DNA of 64,000 bases, from NCBI RefSeq assembly GCF_000016325.1, contig NC_009436.1:2294001-2358000 (forward strand), in the 5' to 3' direction. Of the stretch, positions 16,300 through 26,073 are shown piece after piece. The position numbers were made by a program, and so were the translations under genes. This DNA is from Enterobacter sp. 638 (GTDB lineage Bacteria; Pseudomonadota; Gammaproteobacteria; Enterobacterales; Enterobacteriaceae). The number at the start of each line of letters is the position of its first letter. The first letter of the stretch is position 1. Under the pieces are notes generated by a model that was not told where the DNA came from, did not search any database, and saw only the letters and a list, made by a program, of their open reading frames with translations.

Positions 16300-17709
16300 T
16301 TATTTCAGCATGCCGTTAATTAAGTGTGCCATCTGGATGACGGCGTGTTCCTCGCGCTCGCCCCATTCCCAGGACGTATTAAAACGGAAAAAGGGTGTCC
16401 AGGTATCTGAGGTTGAGAACATTTTGCCCGGGGCAATGCTGATATGGTGCGCCAGCGCCTGCTCGCTTAATTTTCCCGCGTCTAATGGCGCAGGCAATTC
16501 CAGCCACAAAAAATAGCCGCTGTCGTTGTGATGAATTTTGACCTCGGCAGGCATATGGCGCAAAAGCGATTGCCACGCCTGTTGTTTGCGCTCGGCAAGC
16601 GTGCGCCGCAGGCGACGGAGATGAGCGTCGTAACGTTTGGTGGCAAGATAATCCACCAGTGCAAGCTGCATCGGCGAACTGGTCGAAAGCGTACTCATCA
16701 GTTGCAGCTGTTGAATGCGACGCGCATGTTTCCCGGCAGCCACCCAACCGATACGAAATCCCGCCACCAGACATTTGGAGAACGACGAACAGTGCAGCGT
16801 CATGTCATGGCGATCCCACGCCTTCGCAGGCAGCGGTTTTTCACGACCAAAGTAGAGTTCGCTGTAAACGTCATCCTCAATCAGCGTGACGTTGTGCTTC
16901 GTCAGCAACTCAACAAGCTGAGATTTTTTTTGCGCACTGAGCGTGAAACCGAGCGGATTTTGACAGTTTGTCATCAGCCAGCAGGCCTTGACGGGATAAT
17001 CATTCAGGGCCTGTTCCAGCGCATTGAGATCAATCCCCTCACGCACGTCAGTGGCAATCGACAGCGCTTTCAGCTTGAGGCGTTCAAGCGCCTGAAGCGC
17101 GCCATAGAAACAGGGGTTTTCAACGATCACCCAGTCGCCCGGCTCAGTGACGGCTTGCAAACTCAGATTGAGCGCTTCCAGCGCCCCGGCGGTGATGACG
17201 ATCTCTTCGGGGGAAATATTCATGCCTTGCTGGGCATAGCGGCGCGCAATGGCATGGCGCAGATCGACATTGCCTGGCGGCAGATTTTCAATCACGCTCA
17301 TTGCCGTCGCGGTTTTGCTGACGTTGGCAAGCGATCGATTGAGCTGCTGAAGCGGGAAAAGCCTCGGATCGGGAAAGGCAGAAGCAAAGGGTAAAACGGA
17401 AGGGTCGCGACTGGCCTGAAGGACATCAAAAATATAGGTGTTGATGTCAACGACTTCATCGCGCATCACCTGCGCCGGAGGCGCAGGCTGCTGCTTAACG
17501 GGCCGCGGGGCAACGTAGTACCCCGACTGCGGGCGAGCAACGATTCGCCCCTGGCTTTCCAGCGTTTGATACGCATGACCCACGGTCATGAAACTCATGC
17601 CGCTGCTGGCAACTTGCTCACGCAACGACGGTAGCTTATCTCCCGGCAACCACACGCCAAGTTCGATTTGCGAAATGATTTGCTGCGCCAGGCGCTGGTA
17701 TTTTTTCAT
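16300..17709 (-). CDS. ydcR: MocR/GntR-type regulator YdcR
   Basis: 469 residues from the ATG at 17709, chosen because GAGGAGAG precedes it and the length fits E. coli YdcR (468). The N-terminal GntR winged helix spans about 1-70 (GDKLPSLREQVASSGMSF). An aminotransferase-fold effector domain covers the remainder, with the PLP Lys in SSFSKCLVAGFR and an aspartate pair in LIEDDVYSELYF. MocR proteins bind PLP to control nearby amine or vitamin metabolism genes. Here it is upstream of, and on the same strand as, the putrescine operon, its likely target. Confidence 0.95.
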   Translation of the reverse strand: MKKYQRLAQQIISQIELGVWLPGDKLPSLREQVASSGMSFMTVGHAYQTLESQGRIVARPQSGYYVAPRPVKQQPAPPAQVMRDEVVDINTYIFDVLQASRDPSVLPFASAFPDPRLFPLQQLNRSLANVSKTATAMSVIENLPPGNVDLRHAIARRYAQQGMNISPEEIVITAGALEALNLSLQAVTEPGDWVIVENPCFYGALQALERLKLKALSIATDVREGIDLNALEQALNDYPVKACWLMTNCQNPLGFTLSAQKKSQLVELLTKHNVTLIEDDVYSELYFGREKPLPAKAWDRHDMTLHCSSFSKCLVAGFRIGWVAAGKHARRIQQLQLMSTLSTSSPMQLALVDYLATKRYDAHLRRLRRTLAERKQQAWQSLLRHMPAEVKIHHNDSGYFLWLELPAPLDAGKLSEQALAHHISIAPGKMFSTSDTWTPFFRFNTSWEWGEREEHAVIQMAHLINGMLK

Positions 17710-17832
17710 CGGTCTCTCCTCGCTGCACACCATAGTATATCAGCAGGAGAAAAAAGGCAGATTTTATGAACTGTTATAGTTATCTACAGACGGTTCTGAA
17801 ACGACTTCATGATCGAATACGTTAAGCGTTTA

Positions 17833-18021
17833 TTACTTGCGATAATCCAGTGACGGCTGTTGGATATGCATCGCCGCAGCTAAATGATCCAACGTCACCA
17901 TAGACGATTTGCAGAAAATGCATTTCGCGCCATGTGGATTTTTTTCTGACACATCAAAAATAGACGTGCGGAATTGCGAGCCGTGACAGCACGGACAACG
18001 GAAATGGATATAAGAAATCAT
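17833..18021 (-). CDS. YmcF/YnfQ-family small zinc-ribbon protein
   Basis: 62 residues with two CxxC knuckles (CPCC and CIFC) separated by about 25 residues, a zinc-ribbon pattern. It closely resembles the E. coli small proteins YmcF and YnfQ, made on cold shock and encoded next to cspG and cspB. No csp gene is adjacent here. AGGAGAA precedes the ATG, 6 nt away. The long leader to the right (18022 on) could be a cold-responsive 5' UTR, but I see no certain cold box. Function unknown; RNA or DNA binding is a guess from the ribbon. Confidence 0.88.
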   Translation of the reverse strand: MISYIHFRCPCCHGSQFRTSIFDVSEKNPHGAKCIFCKSSMVTLDHLAAAMHIQQPSLDYRK

Positions 18022-18437
18022 ATGATTCTCCTGTACGTAAAAACGTAAATAGCTAATGGGCCTTTATGGCAATAGAGGTCTGAGACAAAACTAATCAGAG
18101 TGTAGGAGAAAGACCCAAGAGGCTGCGGAGAGGCACAACGTGATGAGAAATGCTTAGATGCTACGTCAGATATTTTTTGGAATTCAAACCGAAGAAACAT
18201 TAACGCACGTTGCAGAAAAGAACGCAACCCTTTTTATGCATAAACGTCATAAAAATGATTTTTTTATATTCCATGAGTCAGTCCATATTGCCCTATTGAC
18301 CACACGAGGACTATATCAGATTAGTAAAGATTCTCACTTTCGCAAACTGTTATACCTAAATATCGCTTTTCTGACTCTGATAGTTCCCTTTTGCGCCCTA
18401 TACCATAACAGCACACCGATTGACATTGAGGCTGTGC
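18022..18437. other. Divergent promoter region between the YmcF-like gene and cioA
   Basis: No supported gene. An open frame beginning at 18158 runs on into cioA in the wrong frame and has no ribosome site. The region should hold the leftward promoter and leader of the YmcF-like gene and the rightward oxidase promoter. I did not find a good FNR or ArcA site. Confidence 0.5.
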
Positions 18438-19844
18438 ATGTTTGGTTTAGATGCTTTTCATTTAGCGCGGATACAATTTGCTTTTACCGTGTCGTTTCAC
18501 ATTATTTTTCCGGCGATCACCATTGGTCTCGCCAGCTATCTTGCCGTACTGGAAGGTCTTTGGCTAAAAACCAAAAATCCGGTATGGCGATCGCTTTATC
18601 ACTTCTGGTCAAAAGTTTTCGCCGTCAACTTTGGCATGGGCGTGGTTTCTGGGCTGGTGATGGCCTATCAGTTCGGTACAAACTGGAGCGGATTTTCACA
18701 GTTTGCGGGCAGTATTACCGGCCCGCTGCTCACTTATGAAGTGTTGACCGCATTCTTCCTCGAAGCCGGATTCCTGGGCGTGATGCTCTTCGGCTGGAAC
18801 AAAGTCGGTCCGGGACTGCATTTCTTCTCAACCTGCATGGTTGCGCTAGGGACGATCATTTCTACCTTCTGGATCCTGGCGTCGAACAGCTGGATGCAAA
18901 CGCCGCAGGGCTATGAAATCGTCAACGGCGTCGTCGTACCGGTGGACTGGTTTGCCGTGGTGTTCAACCCTTCGTTCCCCTATCGGCTGTTGCACATGTC
19001 CATCGCGGCATTTTTGAGCAGTGCGCTGTTTGTCGGCGCATCGGGAGCCTGGCATTTGTTACGCGGTAACAACACGCCCGCCATTCGCCATATGTTTTCG
19101 ATGGCGCTATGGATGACGCTGATTGTCGCGCCTATCCAGGCGATGGTCGGCGATATGCATGGCCTGAATACCTTAAAACACCAGCCCGCCAAAATTGCCG
19201 CTATCGAAGGCCACTGGGAAAACCCACCCGGTGAACCCACGCCGCTGCTGCTGTTTGGCTGGCCTGATATGGAACAGGAGCGGACTCGCTATGGTCTGGA
19301 AATCCCCGCGCTCGGCAGCCTGATACTGACGCACAGCCTGGACAAGCAAGTTCCGGCGCTTAAGGATTTCCCAAAAGAAGATCGTCCAAATTCCACTATC
19401 GTTTTCTGGTCGTTCCGTATCATGGCGGGGCTCGGGATGTTGATGCTGTTGCTGGGCGCTGTCGCGTTGTGGCTGCGGTATAAACAGCGCGTTTTTACCT
19501 CTCGTCCGTTCCTGTGGTTTGCCCTGCTGATGGGGCCGTCTGGTCTTATCGCGATTCTGGCCGGCTGGGTGACGACCGAAGTGGGACGCCAACCATGGGT
19601 CGTTTACGGACTGCAACGCACCAAAGACGCGGTCTCTGCACATGGCGATTTGCATATGAGCGTGAGCCTGCTGGCCTTTTTCGTGGTGTACACGTCGGTG
19701 TTCGGCGTCGGGTACAGCTATATGGTGCGTCTTATCAAAAAAGGGCCGCAGGAAGACGAAACGTTCGCCACTGAACATGATGGCCGTCCCGCACGTCCGC
19801 TGTCTGCCGCCAGTACAGAATTTGTCACTAAGGAGAAACCATAA
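18438..19844 (+). CDS. cioA: Cytochrome bd-type quinol oxidase subunit I (CioA type)
   Basis: 468 residues from the ATG at 18438 (GAGG 6 nt upstream); an upstream TTG in frame lacks a ribosome site. Subunit I of bd oxidases carries the haems and oxidises quinol while reducing oxygen. Visible marks are the haem-ligand His in SFHIIFP (about residue 21), GRQPW near 390 and the quinol-loop motif KIAAIEGHW near 255. The quinol loop is short, as in cyanide-insensitive CioA, not E. coli CydA (522 residues). About nine membrane helices. It overlaps the subunit II gene by one base. Confidence 0.93.
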   Translation: MFGLDAFHLARIQFAFTVSFHIIFPAITIGLASYLAVLEGLWLKTKNPVWRSLYHFWSKVFAVNFGMGVVSGLVMAYQFGTNWSGFSQFAGSITGPLLTYEVLTAFFLEAGFLGVMLFGWNKVGPGLHFFSTCMVALGTIISTFWILASNSWMQTPQGYEIVNGVVVPVDWFAVVFNPSFPYRLLHMSIAAFLSSALFVGASGAWHLLRGNNTPAIRHMFSMALWMTLIVAPIQAMVGDMHGLNTLKHQPAKIAAIEGHWENPPGEPTPLLLFGWPDMEQERTRYGLEIPALGSLILTHSLDKQVPALKDFPKEDRPNSTIVFWSFRIMAGLGMLMLLLGAVALWLRYKQRVFTSRPFLWFALLMGPSGLIAILAGWVTTEVGRQPWVVYGLQRTKDAVSAHGDLHMSVSLLAFFVVYTSVFGVGYSYMVRLIKKGPQEDETFATEHDGRPARPLSAASTEFVTKEKP

Positions 19845-20854
19845 TGGGGATCGACCTTTCCGTTATTTGGTTCGTTATCATCGTATTCGCCACGCTGATG
19901 TATATCGTGATGGACGGTTTCGATTTGGGGATCGGTATTCTGTTCCCGACGACGCAGGACGCGGAGGACCGCGACGTGATGGTTAATAGCGTCGCCCCTG
20001 TGTGGGACGGGAACGAAACCTGGCTGGTGCTCGGCGGCGCAGCGCTGTTCGGCGCGTTTCCGCTGGCGTATGCGGTGATTATCGACGCCCTCACCATTCC
20101 GCTTAGCCTGATGCTGATCGGCCTGATATTTCGCGGCGTGGCCTTCGAGTTTCGCTTTAAAGCCACGCCCGCACACCGGCCTTTCTGGGATAAAGCGTTT
20201 ATTGGCGGCTCAATACTTGCCACGTTTAGCCAGGGTGTCGTGGTCGGCGCGGTGATTAATGGTTTCTCCGTCACCGGACGCGCCTATAGCGGTGGGCCGT
20301 TCGACTGGCTGACGCCGTTCAACCTGTTCTGCGGCGTCGGGTTGACGGTCGCTTACGCTCTTTTGGGTGCCACCTGGCTGGTGATGAAAAGTGAAAACCC
20401 GCTGCAGGCCAGAATGCGTCGAGTGTCAAAACAGCTGCTGCTGGTGCTTTTAGCGATCATCGCGGTCATCAGCCTTTGGACACCGATGGCTCATCAAAGT
20501 ATTGCCGATCGCTGGTTTAGCGTGCCGAACCTGTACTTCTTGATGCCGGTTCCGCTGCTGGTGCTCATTCTGAGCGGCGGATTATGGAAAACCCTGAACA
20601 ACGCGAACAGCCACAATACGCCGTTTGTACTAACATTAGGGCTGATTTTCCTCGGGTTCAGCGGGCTGGGTATCAGCATATGGCCGTATATCATTCCGCC
20701 GTCGATAACGCTGTGGCAAGCCGCTGCGCCACCGCAGAGTCAGGGCTTTATGCTGGTCGGCGCGCTACTGATTATACCTATCATCCTGGTCTATACATTC
20801 TGGAGCTATTACGTGTTCCGCGGCAAAGTCCAACATGGGGAGGGTTATCACTGA
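19844..20854 (+). CDS. cioB: Cytochrome bd-type quinol oxidase subunit II (CioB type)
   Basis: 336 residues, the bd subunit II length, with about eight membrane helices. The N-terminal block DGFDLGIGILFP and NETWLVLGG are strongly conserved in CydB/CioB. It starts within the stop of cioA (TAATG) and ends in the start of the next small gene (TGATG), so the three genes are translationally coupled. Subunit II pairs with subunit I as the haem-free partner. Confidence 0.95.
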   Translation: MGIDLSVIWFVIIVFATLMYIVMDGFDLGIGILFPTTQDAEDRDVMVNSVAPVWDGNETWLVLGGAALFGAFPLAYAVIIDALTIPLSLMLIGLIFRGVAFEFRFKATPAHRPFWDKAFIGGSILATFSQGVVVGAVINGFSVTGRAYSGGPFDWLTPFNLFCGVGLTVAYALLGATWLVMKSENPLQARMRRVSKQLLLVLLAIIAVISLWTPMAHQSIADRWFSVPNLYFLMPVPLLVLILSGGLWKTLNNANSHNTPFVLTLGLIFLGFSGLGISIWPYIIPPSITLWQAAAPPQSQGFMLVGALLIIPIILVYTFWSYYVFRGKVQHGEGYH

Positions 20855-20982
20855 TGCAACAACCTGTCTGGAAACGCCTGATGTGGCTGGTCATTATCTG
20901 GGGCGGCAGCGTGCTGGCTCTGGCGGCAGTGGGTATGGTCTTCCGCGTGCTAATGACTGCCGCCGGTTTTAAATCACATTAA
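20854..20982 (+). CDS. DUF2474 small subunit of the bd-type oxidase
   Basis: 42 residues beginning MQQPVWKRLMWLVIIWGG with one membrane helix and a basic start. It overlaps the cioB stop (TGATG). Small DUF2474 proteins follow cioAB in many proteobacteria and correspond in position and size to CydX of CydAB, which stabilises the haem sites. A direct role in this oxidase is inferred from family and context. Confidence 0.85.
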   Translation: MQQPVWKRLMWLVIIWGGSVLALAAVGMVFRVLMTAAGFKSH

Positions 20983-21104
20983 TCTCCACTGTGCCGGGTA
21001 GCATGACACCTGCCCGGCCCCCCTCGCACTTTCGGATAAACACCCAAGACAACCTGCGCGCTATCGTTAAAAATATTCACAGTAATGATAGTTTGAGAAG
21101 AAAC

Positions 21105-21518
21105 ATGAAAAAGCTCGTTGCGGTAGGTCTGTTTTCACTGGCACTGACTGGCTGTGTGAATCCCGGTAAAGCCTCTGTGCAGCCGGAACAACTTCAGGGT
21201 CACAGATTTGTACTGGAGAGTGTTAATGGCGTTGCAGTGAAGCCCAGCGCCGTACCGCCAGAAATGACTTTTGGCGATAAAATGGCGATTTCAGGTGTGA
21301 TGTGCAACCGCTTTAATGGTGACGGGAAACTGTCGGAAGGCGAACTAAAAGTTAAAACGTTAGCGATGACGCGTAAACTATGTGCCGACCCTGCGCTCAA
21401 TGAATTGGACAGTACGATCGGCAATATGCTGCGCAAAGGCGCGCAGGTTGATCTCACGGAAGATCAGTTAACGCTGGCAACCGCAGAACAAACGTTGATG
21501 TTCAAACGCGCTGATTAA
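21105..21518 (+). CDS. hslJ: Heat-shock lipoprotein HslJ
   Basis: 137 residues from the ATG at 21105; the longer upstream frame has no ribosome site or signal. Lipobox LTGC puts the lipidated Cys near residue 17. META domain: PEQLQGHRFVLESVNG, then a CNRFNGDGKL loop and a conserved AMTRKLC segment. This closely follows E. coli HslJ, an outer-membrane lipoprotein linked to heat shock and novobiocin resistance. It sits beside ydbJ and nifJ, as in E. coli. Confidence 0.95.
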   Translation: MKKLVAVGLFSLALTGCVNPGKASVQPEQLQGHRFVLESVNGVAVKPSAVPPEMTFGDKMAISGVMCNRFNGDGKLSEGELKVKTLAMTRKLCADPALNELDSTIGNMLRKGAQVDLTEDQLTLATAEQTLMFKRAD

Positions 21519-21785
21519 TCAGTACGTTCCGCACGTGCCGACGGCAAGCGATTGTTCACTGCAGCGTTTGCCGTTGGGTAATGCACACATGCCAATGGCA
21601 GAACCGTCAAGCTGACGAGCTGCGGATAACGAACCACCCACCATGGCACAGCTCGCCTGTCCGGAGCTGGACATCGCGGCTTTCATACCCGGCGTAACAT
21701 GTGCTGCTGTCGCCTGCTGAACCGGCTCATTGCTGCATGCTGACAGCAACAACGCCGCACACCCTACCCAAAACGCTGCGCGCAT
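21519..21785 (-). CDS. ydbJ: DUF333 lipoprotein YdbJ
   Basis: 88 residues from the ATG at 21785, with GGGAAGAGAG upstream; the longer frame upstream is rejected because it lacks a ribosome site. Lipobox LSAC gives the lipidated Cys near 17. The C-terminal DUF333 motif is present: ASCAMVGGS, then CALPNGKRCSEQ and VGTC, with Cys residues that may form disulfides. It is convergent with hslJ, the two stops being adjacent (21518/21519), and divergent from nifJ. Confidence 0.88.
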   Translation of the reverse strand: MRAAFWVGCAALLLSACSNEPVQQATAAHVTPGMKAAMSSSGQASCAMVGGSLSAARQLDGSAIGMCALPNGKRCSEQSLAVGTCGTY

Positions 21786-22054
21786 TCTCTCTTCCCCATT
21801 TAAATTGCGAAACCTATGCATCATAGGCATCACACGCCGCGCCGTCGAGAGCGACAGTGTGCATTTATGCACTCCTGAAACATTTTCTGTCACTTTTTAT
21901 CACATAAGTTTGATCTGCTCATTGCTGCGGTGAATAACAAGGACACAAAAGCGAAAATCGCAAATGCTGAGCTTTGCTAAAATAAGGAAATAATTATCAG
22001 GACTCGTCGCCGTTCCACGGGTCCCTCTTTTTTTGCGCAATGTAAGGGTGTCAC

Positions 22055-25000
22055 ATGATCACTATTGACGGTAATGGCGCGGCCGCGTCCGTCGCGTTTC
22101 GCACCAGTGAAGTTATCGCCATTTACCCTATTACACCGAGTTCGACGATGGCCGAACAGGCAGATGCCTGGGCGGGCAACGGGCTCAAAAACGTCTGGGG
22201 CGATGTCCCTCGCGTCGTCGAGATGCAATCAGAAGCAGGCGCTATCGGCGCTGTACACGGCGCGTTGCAAACCGGTGCGCTGTCTACGTCGTTTACCTCC
22301 TCCCAGGGTTTACTGTTGATGATCCCCACGCTGTATAAGCTGGCAGGACAGTTAACCCCGTTTGTTTTACACGTCGCCGCACGTACCGTGGCGACCCATG
22401 CCCTATCGATTTTTGGCGATCACTCTGATGTGATGGCCATCCGTCAGACGGGTTGCGCGATGCTTTGCGCCAGTAACGTGCAGGAAGCGCAGGACTTTGC
22501 GTTGATTTCGCACATAGCGACGCTCAAAAGCCGCGTGCCCTTTATTCATTTCTTTGACGGTTTCCGTACTTCCCACGAAATTAATAAAATCGTGCCGCTG
22601 GCCGACAGCACAATTCTTGAGTTGATGCCGCAGGCGGAGATCGATGCGCATCGCGCCCGGGCGCTCAACCCAGAGCACCCGGTGATTCGCGGCACGTCAG
22701 CGAACCCGGATACCTATTTCCAGTCTCGCGAGGCGACAAATCCCTGGTATAACGCGGTGTACGACCATGTCGAGCAGGCGATGAATGATTTCTCTGCCGC
22801 GACGGGACGAGAATATAAACCGTTTGAATATTACGGCCATCCGCAGGCAGAGCGCGTCATTGTCCTGATGGGCTCCGCGATCGGGACGTGTGAAGAGGTG
22901 GTCGATGAACTGCTTTCTCGCGGCGAAAAAGTCGGTGTCTTGAAAGTGCGTCTGTATCGCCCGTTCTCGGCGAAGCATTTGCTGTCCGTTCTGCCAGAAA
23001 GCGTGCGTTCTGTTGCCGTGCTTGACCGCACCAAAGAGCCCGGCGCTCACGCGGAGCCACTGTATCTGGACGTCATGACGGCGCTGGCCGAGGCATTCAA
23101 TACCGGCGAGCGCGAAACGCTGCCGCGCGTGATTGGCGGTCGCTACGGTTTGTCATCGAAAGAATTTGGTCCCGACTGCGTGATGGCGGTGTTCAACGAG
23201 CTAAACGCCACGAAGCCAAAACCGCGCTTTACCGTCGGCATTTATGATGACGTCACCAATCTATCGCTCCCTCTGCCTGAAGATCCGCTGCCATCGAAAG
23301 CAAAACTCGAAGCGCTATTTTATGGTCTGGGCAGTGACGGTAGCGTCTCGGCGACGAAGAACAACATCAAGATTATTGGTAACTCAACGCCGTGGTATGC
23401 GCAGGGCTACTTCGTTTATGACTCCAAAAAAGCAGGCGGTCTGACCGTTTCGCATCTGCGCGTCAGCGAGCAGCCGATCCGTTCAGCCTATCTGGTTTCG
23501 CAAGCCGATTTTGTTGGCTGCCATCAGCTGCAATTTATCGATAAATACCAAATGGCTGAACGCCTGAAACCGGGCGGTATCTTCCTGATTAACACCCCGT
23601 ACAGCGCCGATGAAGTCTGGTCACGTCTACCTCGCGAAGTGCAGGCGGTACTGAATCAGAAAAAAGCCCGCCTCTACACCGTCAACGCGGCAAAAATTGC
23701 CCGCGAATGTGGCCTGGCGGCACGTATTAATACCGTGATGCAGATGGCGTTTTTCCATCTGACTCATATTCTGCCGGGTGATAGCGCACTCGCGGCATTG
23801 CAAGGTGCTATTGCCAAAAGCTACAGCAGCAAGGGTCAGGATCTGGTCGAGCGCAACTGGCAAGCCTTAGCGCTGGCGCGCGAATCGATTTCTGAGATCC
23901 CGCTGCAGTCAGTCAATGATGAAAGTCCGAATCGACCGCCGGTCGTTTCCGATGCCGCACCTGATTTTGTGAAGACGGTGACCGCCGCTATGCTGGCGGG
24001 TCTGGGCGATGCCCTGCCCGTCTCCGCGTTGCCGCCAGACGGCACCTGGCCGGTGGGAACGACGCGCTGGGAAAAACGCAATATCGCCGAAGCGATCCCT
24101 ATCTGGAAAGAAGAGCTTTGCACCCAGTGTAACCACTGCGTTGCCGCCTGCCCGCACTCGGCTATTCGCGCCAAAGTTGTTTCGCCAGAAGAGATGGAGA
24201 ACGCCCCTTCCAGCCTGCACTCGCTGGATGTGAAATCCCGCGATATGCGTGGACAAAAATACGTCTTACAGGTCGCTCCGGAAGACTGCACCGGCTGTAA
24301 TTTGTGTGTCGAAGTTTGCCCGGCCAAAGATCGTCAAAATCCAGAGATTAAAGCCATCAATATGATGTCGCGCCTGGAACATGTGGAAGAAGAGAAAGTG
24401 AATTACGATTTCTTCCTCGACCTGCCCGAAATTGATCGCAGCAAGCTGGAACGTATTGATATCCGTACGTCGCAGTTAATTACACCGTTATTTGAATATT
24501 CCGGGGCGTGCTCGGGCTGTGGTGAAACGCCTTATATTAAGCTCCTCACCCAACTGTATGGCGACCGCATGTTGATCGCTAACGCCACGGGATGTTCCTC
24601 TATTTACGGCGGCAATTTACCTTCAACGCCATATACCACCGACGCCAACGGCCGTGGTCCGGCATGGGCGAACTCGCTGTTTGAAGACAATGCCGAATTT
24701 GGTTTGGGTTTCCGTCTGACGGTCGATCAGCATCGCGCCCGCGTCATGCGTTTGCTTGAGCAGTTTGCCGATAAGATCCCAGAGGCGCTGAACACCGCGC
24801 TACACAGCGACGCGACACCAGAAGTTCGCCGTGAACAGGTCGCCGAACTGCGACAGTATCTGGCTGGCGTTGAGGGCGCTGAACAGCTCTTAACGGATGC
24901 CGACGCGCTGGTAGAAAAATCGATCTGGCTGATTGGCGGTGACGGCTGGGCCTACGATATCGGCTTTGGGGGGCTGGATCACGTCCTGAGCCTGACCGAA

Positions 25001-25579
25001 AACGTCAATATTCTGGTTCTCGATACGCAGTGTTATTCCAATACCGGCGGGCAAGCGTCGAAAGCAACCCCGCTGGGCGCAGTAACCAAATTTGGTGAAC
25101 ACGGTAAACGTAAAGCGCGTAAAGATTTGGGCGTGAGCATGATGATGTACGGTCATGTGTATGTCGCGCAGATTTCACTGGGCGCACAGCTTAATCAGAC
25201 GGTCAAAGCGATTCAGGAAGCGGAAGCATATCCGGGACCTTCTCTGATAATCGCCTACAGTCCTTGCGAAGAGCACGGCTACGATCTGGCGCTCAGCCAC
25301 GATCAGATGCGCCAGCTCACCGCCACGGGATTCTGGCCGCTATATCGCTTCGACCCGCGTCGTGCGGATGAAGGCAAGCTGCCGCTGTCGCTGGACTCCC
25401 GTCCACCATCAGATGCACTTGCCGAAACCTTGCTCCAGGAACAGCGCTTCCGTCGTCTGAATGCTCAGCAGCCTGAGGTGGCTGAGCAACTCTGGAAAGA
25501 TGCGGCAGCGGATCTGCAAAAACGCTACGACTTCCTGGCGCAGATGGCCGGAAAAGCAGAGAAATCCGCAAGCGAGTAA
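22055..25579 (+). CDS. nifJ: Pyruvate:flavodoxin/ferredoxin oxidoreductase
   Basis: 1174 residues, the length of E. coli YdbK. It converts pyruvate and CoA to acetyl-CoA and CO2, reducing flavodoxin or ferredoxin. Domains in order: a pyrimidine-binding N-terminal domain (YPITPSSTMAE at about 20), a gamma domain near 430-620, and two 4Fe-4S clusters in a ferredoxin-like insert near 690-770 (CTQCNHCVAACP, CTGCNLCVEVCP). The TPP domain follows, with the third cluster's Cys (CSGCGETPY, ATGCSSIYGG) and the GDGWAYDIGFGG TPP/Mg site near 965. Homodimer, oxygen-sensitive in the family. Monocistronic. Confidence 0.98.
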   Translation: MITIDGNGAAASVAFRTSEVIAIYPITPSSTMAEQADAWAGNGLKNVWGDVPRVVEMQSEAGAIGAVHGALQTGALSTSFTSSQGLLLMIPTLYKLAGQLTPFVLHVAARTVATHALSIFGDHSDVMAIRQTGCAMLCASNVQEAQDFALISHIATLKSRVPFIHFFDGFRTSHEINKIVPLADSTILELMPQAEIDAHRARALNPEHPVIRGTSANPDTYFQSREATNPWYNAVYDHVEQAMNDFSAATGREYKPFEYYGHPQAERVIVLMGSAIGTCEEVVDELLSRGEKVGVLKVRLYRPFSAKHLLSVLPESVRSVAVLDRTKEPGAHAEPLYLDVMTALAEAFNTGERETLPRVIGGRYGLSSKEFGPDCVMAVFNELNATKPKPRFTVGIYDDVTNLSLPLPEDPLPSKAKLEALFYGLGSDGSVSATKNNIKIIGNSTPWYAQGYFVYDSKKAGGLTVSHLRVSEQPIRSAYLVSQADFVGCHQLQFIDKYQMAERLKPGGIFLINTPYSADEVWSRLPREVQAVLNQKKARLYTVNAAKIARECGLAARINTVMQMAFFHLTHILPGDSALAALQGAIAKSYSSKGQDLVERNWQALALARESISEIPLQSVNDESPNRPPVVSDAAPDFVKTVTAAMLAGLGDALPVSALPPDGTWPVGTTRWEKRNIAEAIPIWKEELCTQCNHCVAACPHSAIRAKVVSPEEMENAPSSLHSLDVKSRDMRGQKYVLQVAPEDCTGCNLCVEVCPAKDRQNPEIKAINMMSRLEHVEEEKVNYDFFLDLPEIDRSKLERIDIRTSQLITPLFEYSGACSGCGETPYIKLLTQLYGDRMLIANATGCSSIYGGNLPSTPYTTDANGRGPAWANSLFEDNAEFGLGFRLTVDQHRARVMRLLEQFADKIPEALNTALHSDATPEVRREQVAELRQYLAGVEGAEQLLTDADALVEKSIWLIGGDGWAYDIGFGGLDHVLSLTENVNILVLDTQCYSNTGGQASKATPLGAVTKFGEHGKRKARKDLGVSMMMYGHVYVAQISLGAQLNQTVKAIQEAEAYPGPSLIIAYSPCEEHGYDLALSHDQMRQLTATGFWPLYRFDPRRADEGKLPLSLDSRPPSDALAETLLQEQRFRRLNAQQPEVAEQLWKDAAADLQKRYDFLAQMAGKAEKSASE

Positions 25580-25586
25580 TAAAAAA

Positions 25587-25610
25587 AGCCCGGAGTATCA
25601 ACTCCGGGCT
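25587..25610. terminator. Stem-loop after nifJ
   Basis: A perfect 10-bp stem (agcccggagt at 25587-25596, actccgggct at 25601-25610). Seven A residues precede it, so the strong T-run lies on the minus strand; on the plus strand only 'tat' follows. It probably stops nifJ and any leftward transcript. Confidence 0.75.
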
Positions 25611-26073
25611 TATCCAAAAATAAAATGACTGTTATTAATTCAACAAACCACACTCATCCTTTACACGGATAAAGAATCTTAAAGGCATAAAACGGCGCTA
25701 AGTCTACCGCCCACAAAGGCGATTGAATAATTTTTATTTATTATTCTTTCGTGCAAATCATTCACGTCACTAATCGCACATTTCATGATAGTAAAAGACT
25801 AACAGCATAAGAAAATTATAATAGATATATAATTCAGCATAAGCTTACGTTATGGAGAGAAACAGAATTCTTTACGCCGAGTAAAAATGAAATACGTTAG
25901 GCGTTTGAAAAAACCGTTATAAATTAATCTGTCATCAAGACGTGATAAGTCAGCCAGTGGACTATATCTTATTGCTGCACTCAAAGATGTAGAGTCTGAA
26001 TTTCACCTTGCACTGATACGCCAACCTGATAGATGATAAATCTCCTGTTTTGAGCTGTAAGGGAGAACTTATC
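25611..26073. other. AT-rich intergenic region downstream of nifJ
   Basis: No gene longer than a few codons is supported. In E. coli the sRNA micC lies beyond ydbK; I looked for its conserved 5' segment here and did not find it. The right end should hold the promoter of the KTSC gene. Confidence 0.5.

Noticed and set aside
16528..17394. 288-codon frame antisense to ydcR
   Set aside because: ydcR is a clear full-length MocR regulator; the antisense frame reflects codon bias.
18158..18739. 193-codon open frame upstream of and into cioA
   Set aside because: It overlaps 300 nt of cioA in another frame, has no ribosome site and no recognisable domain.
25611..26050. Possible micC sRNA downstream of nifJ
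   Set aside because: The conserved MicC 5' region and terminator are not present.
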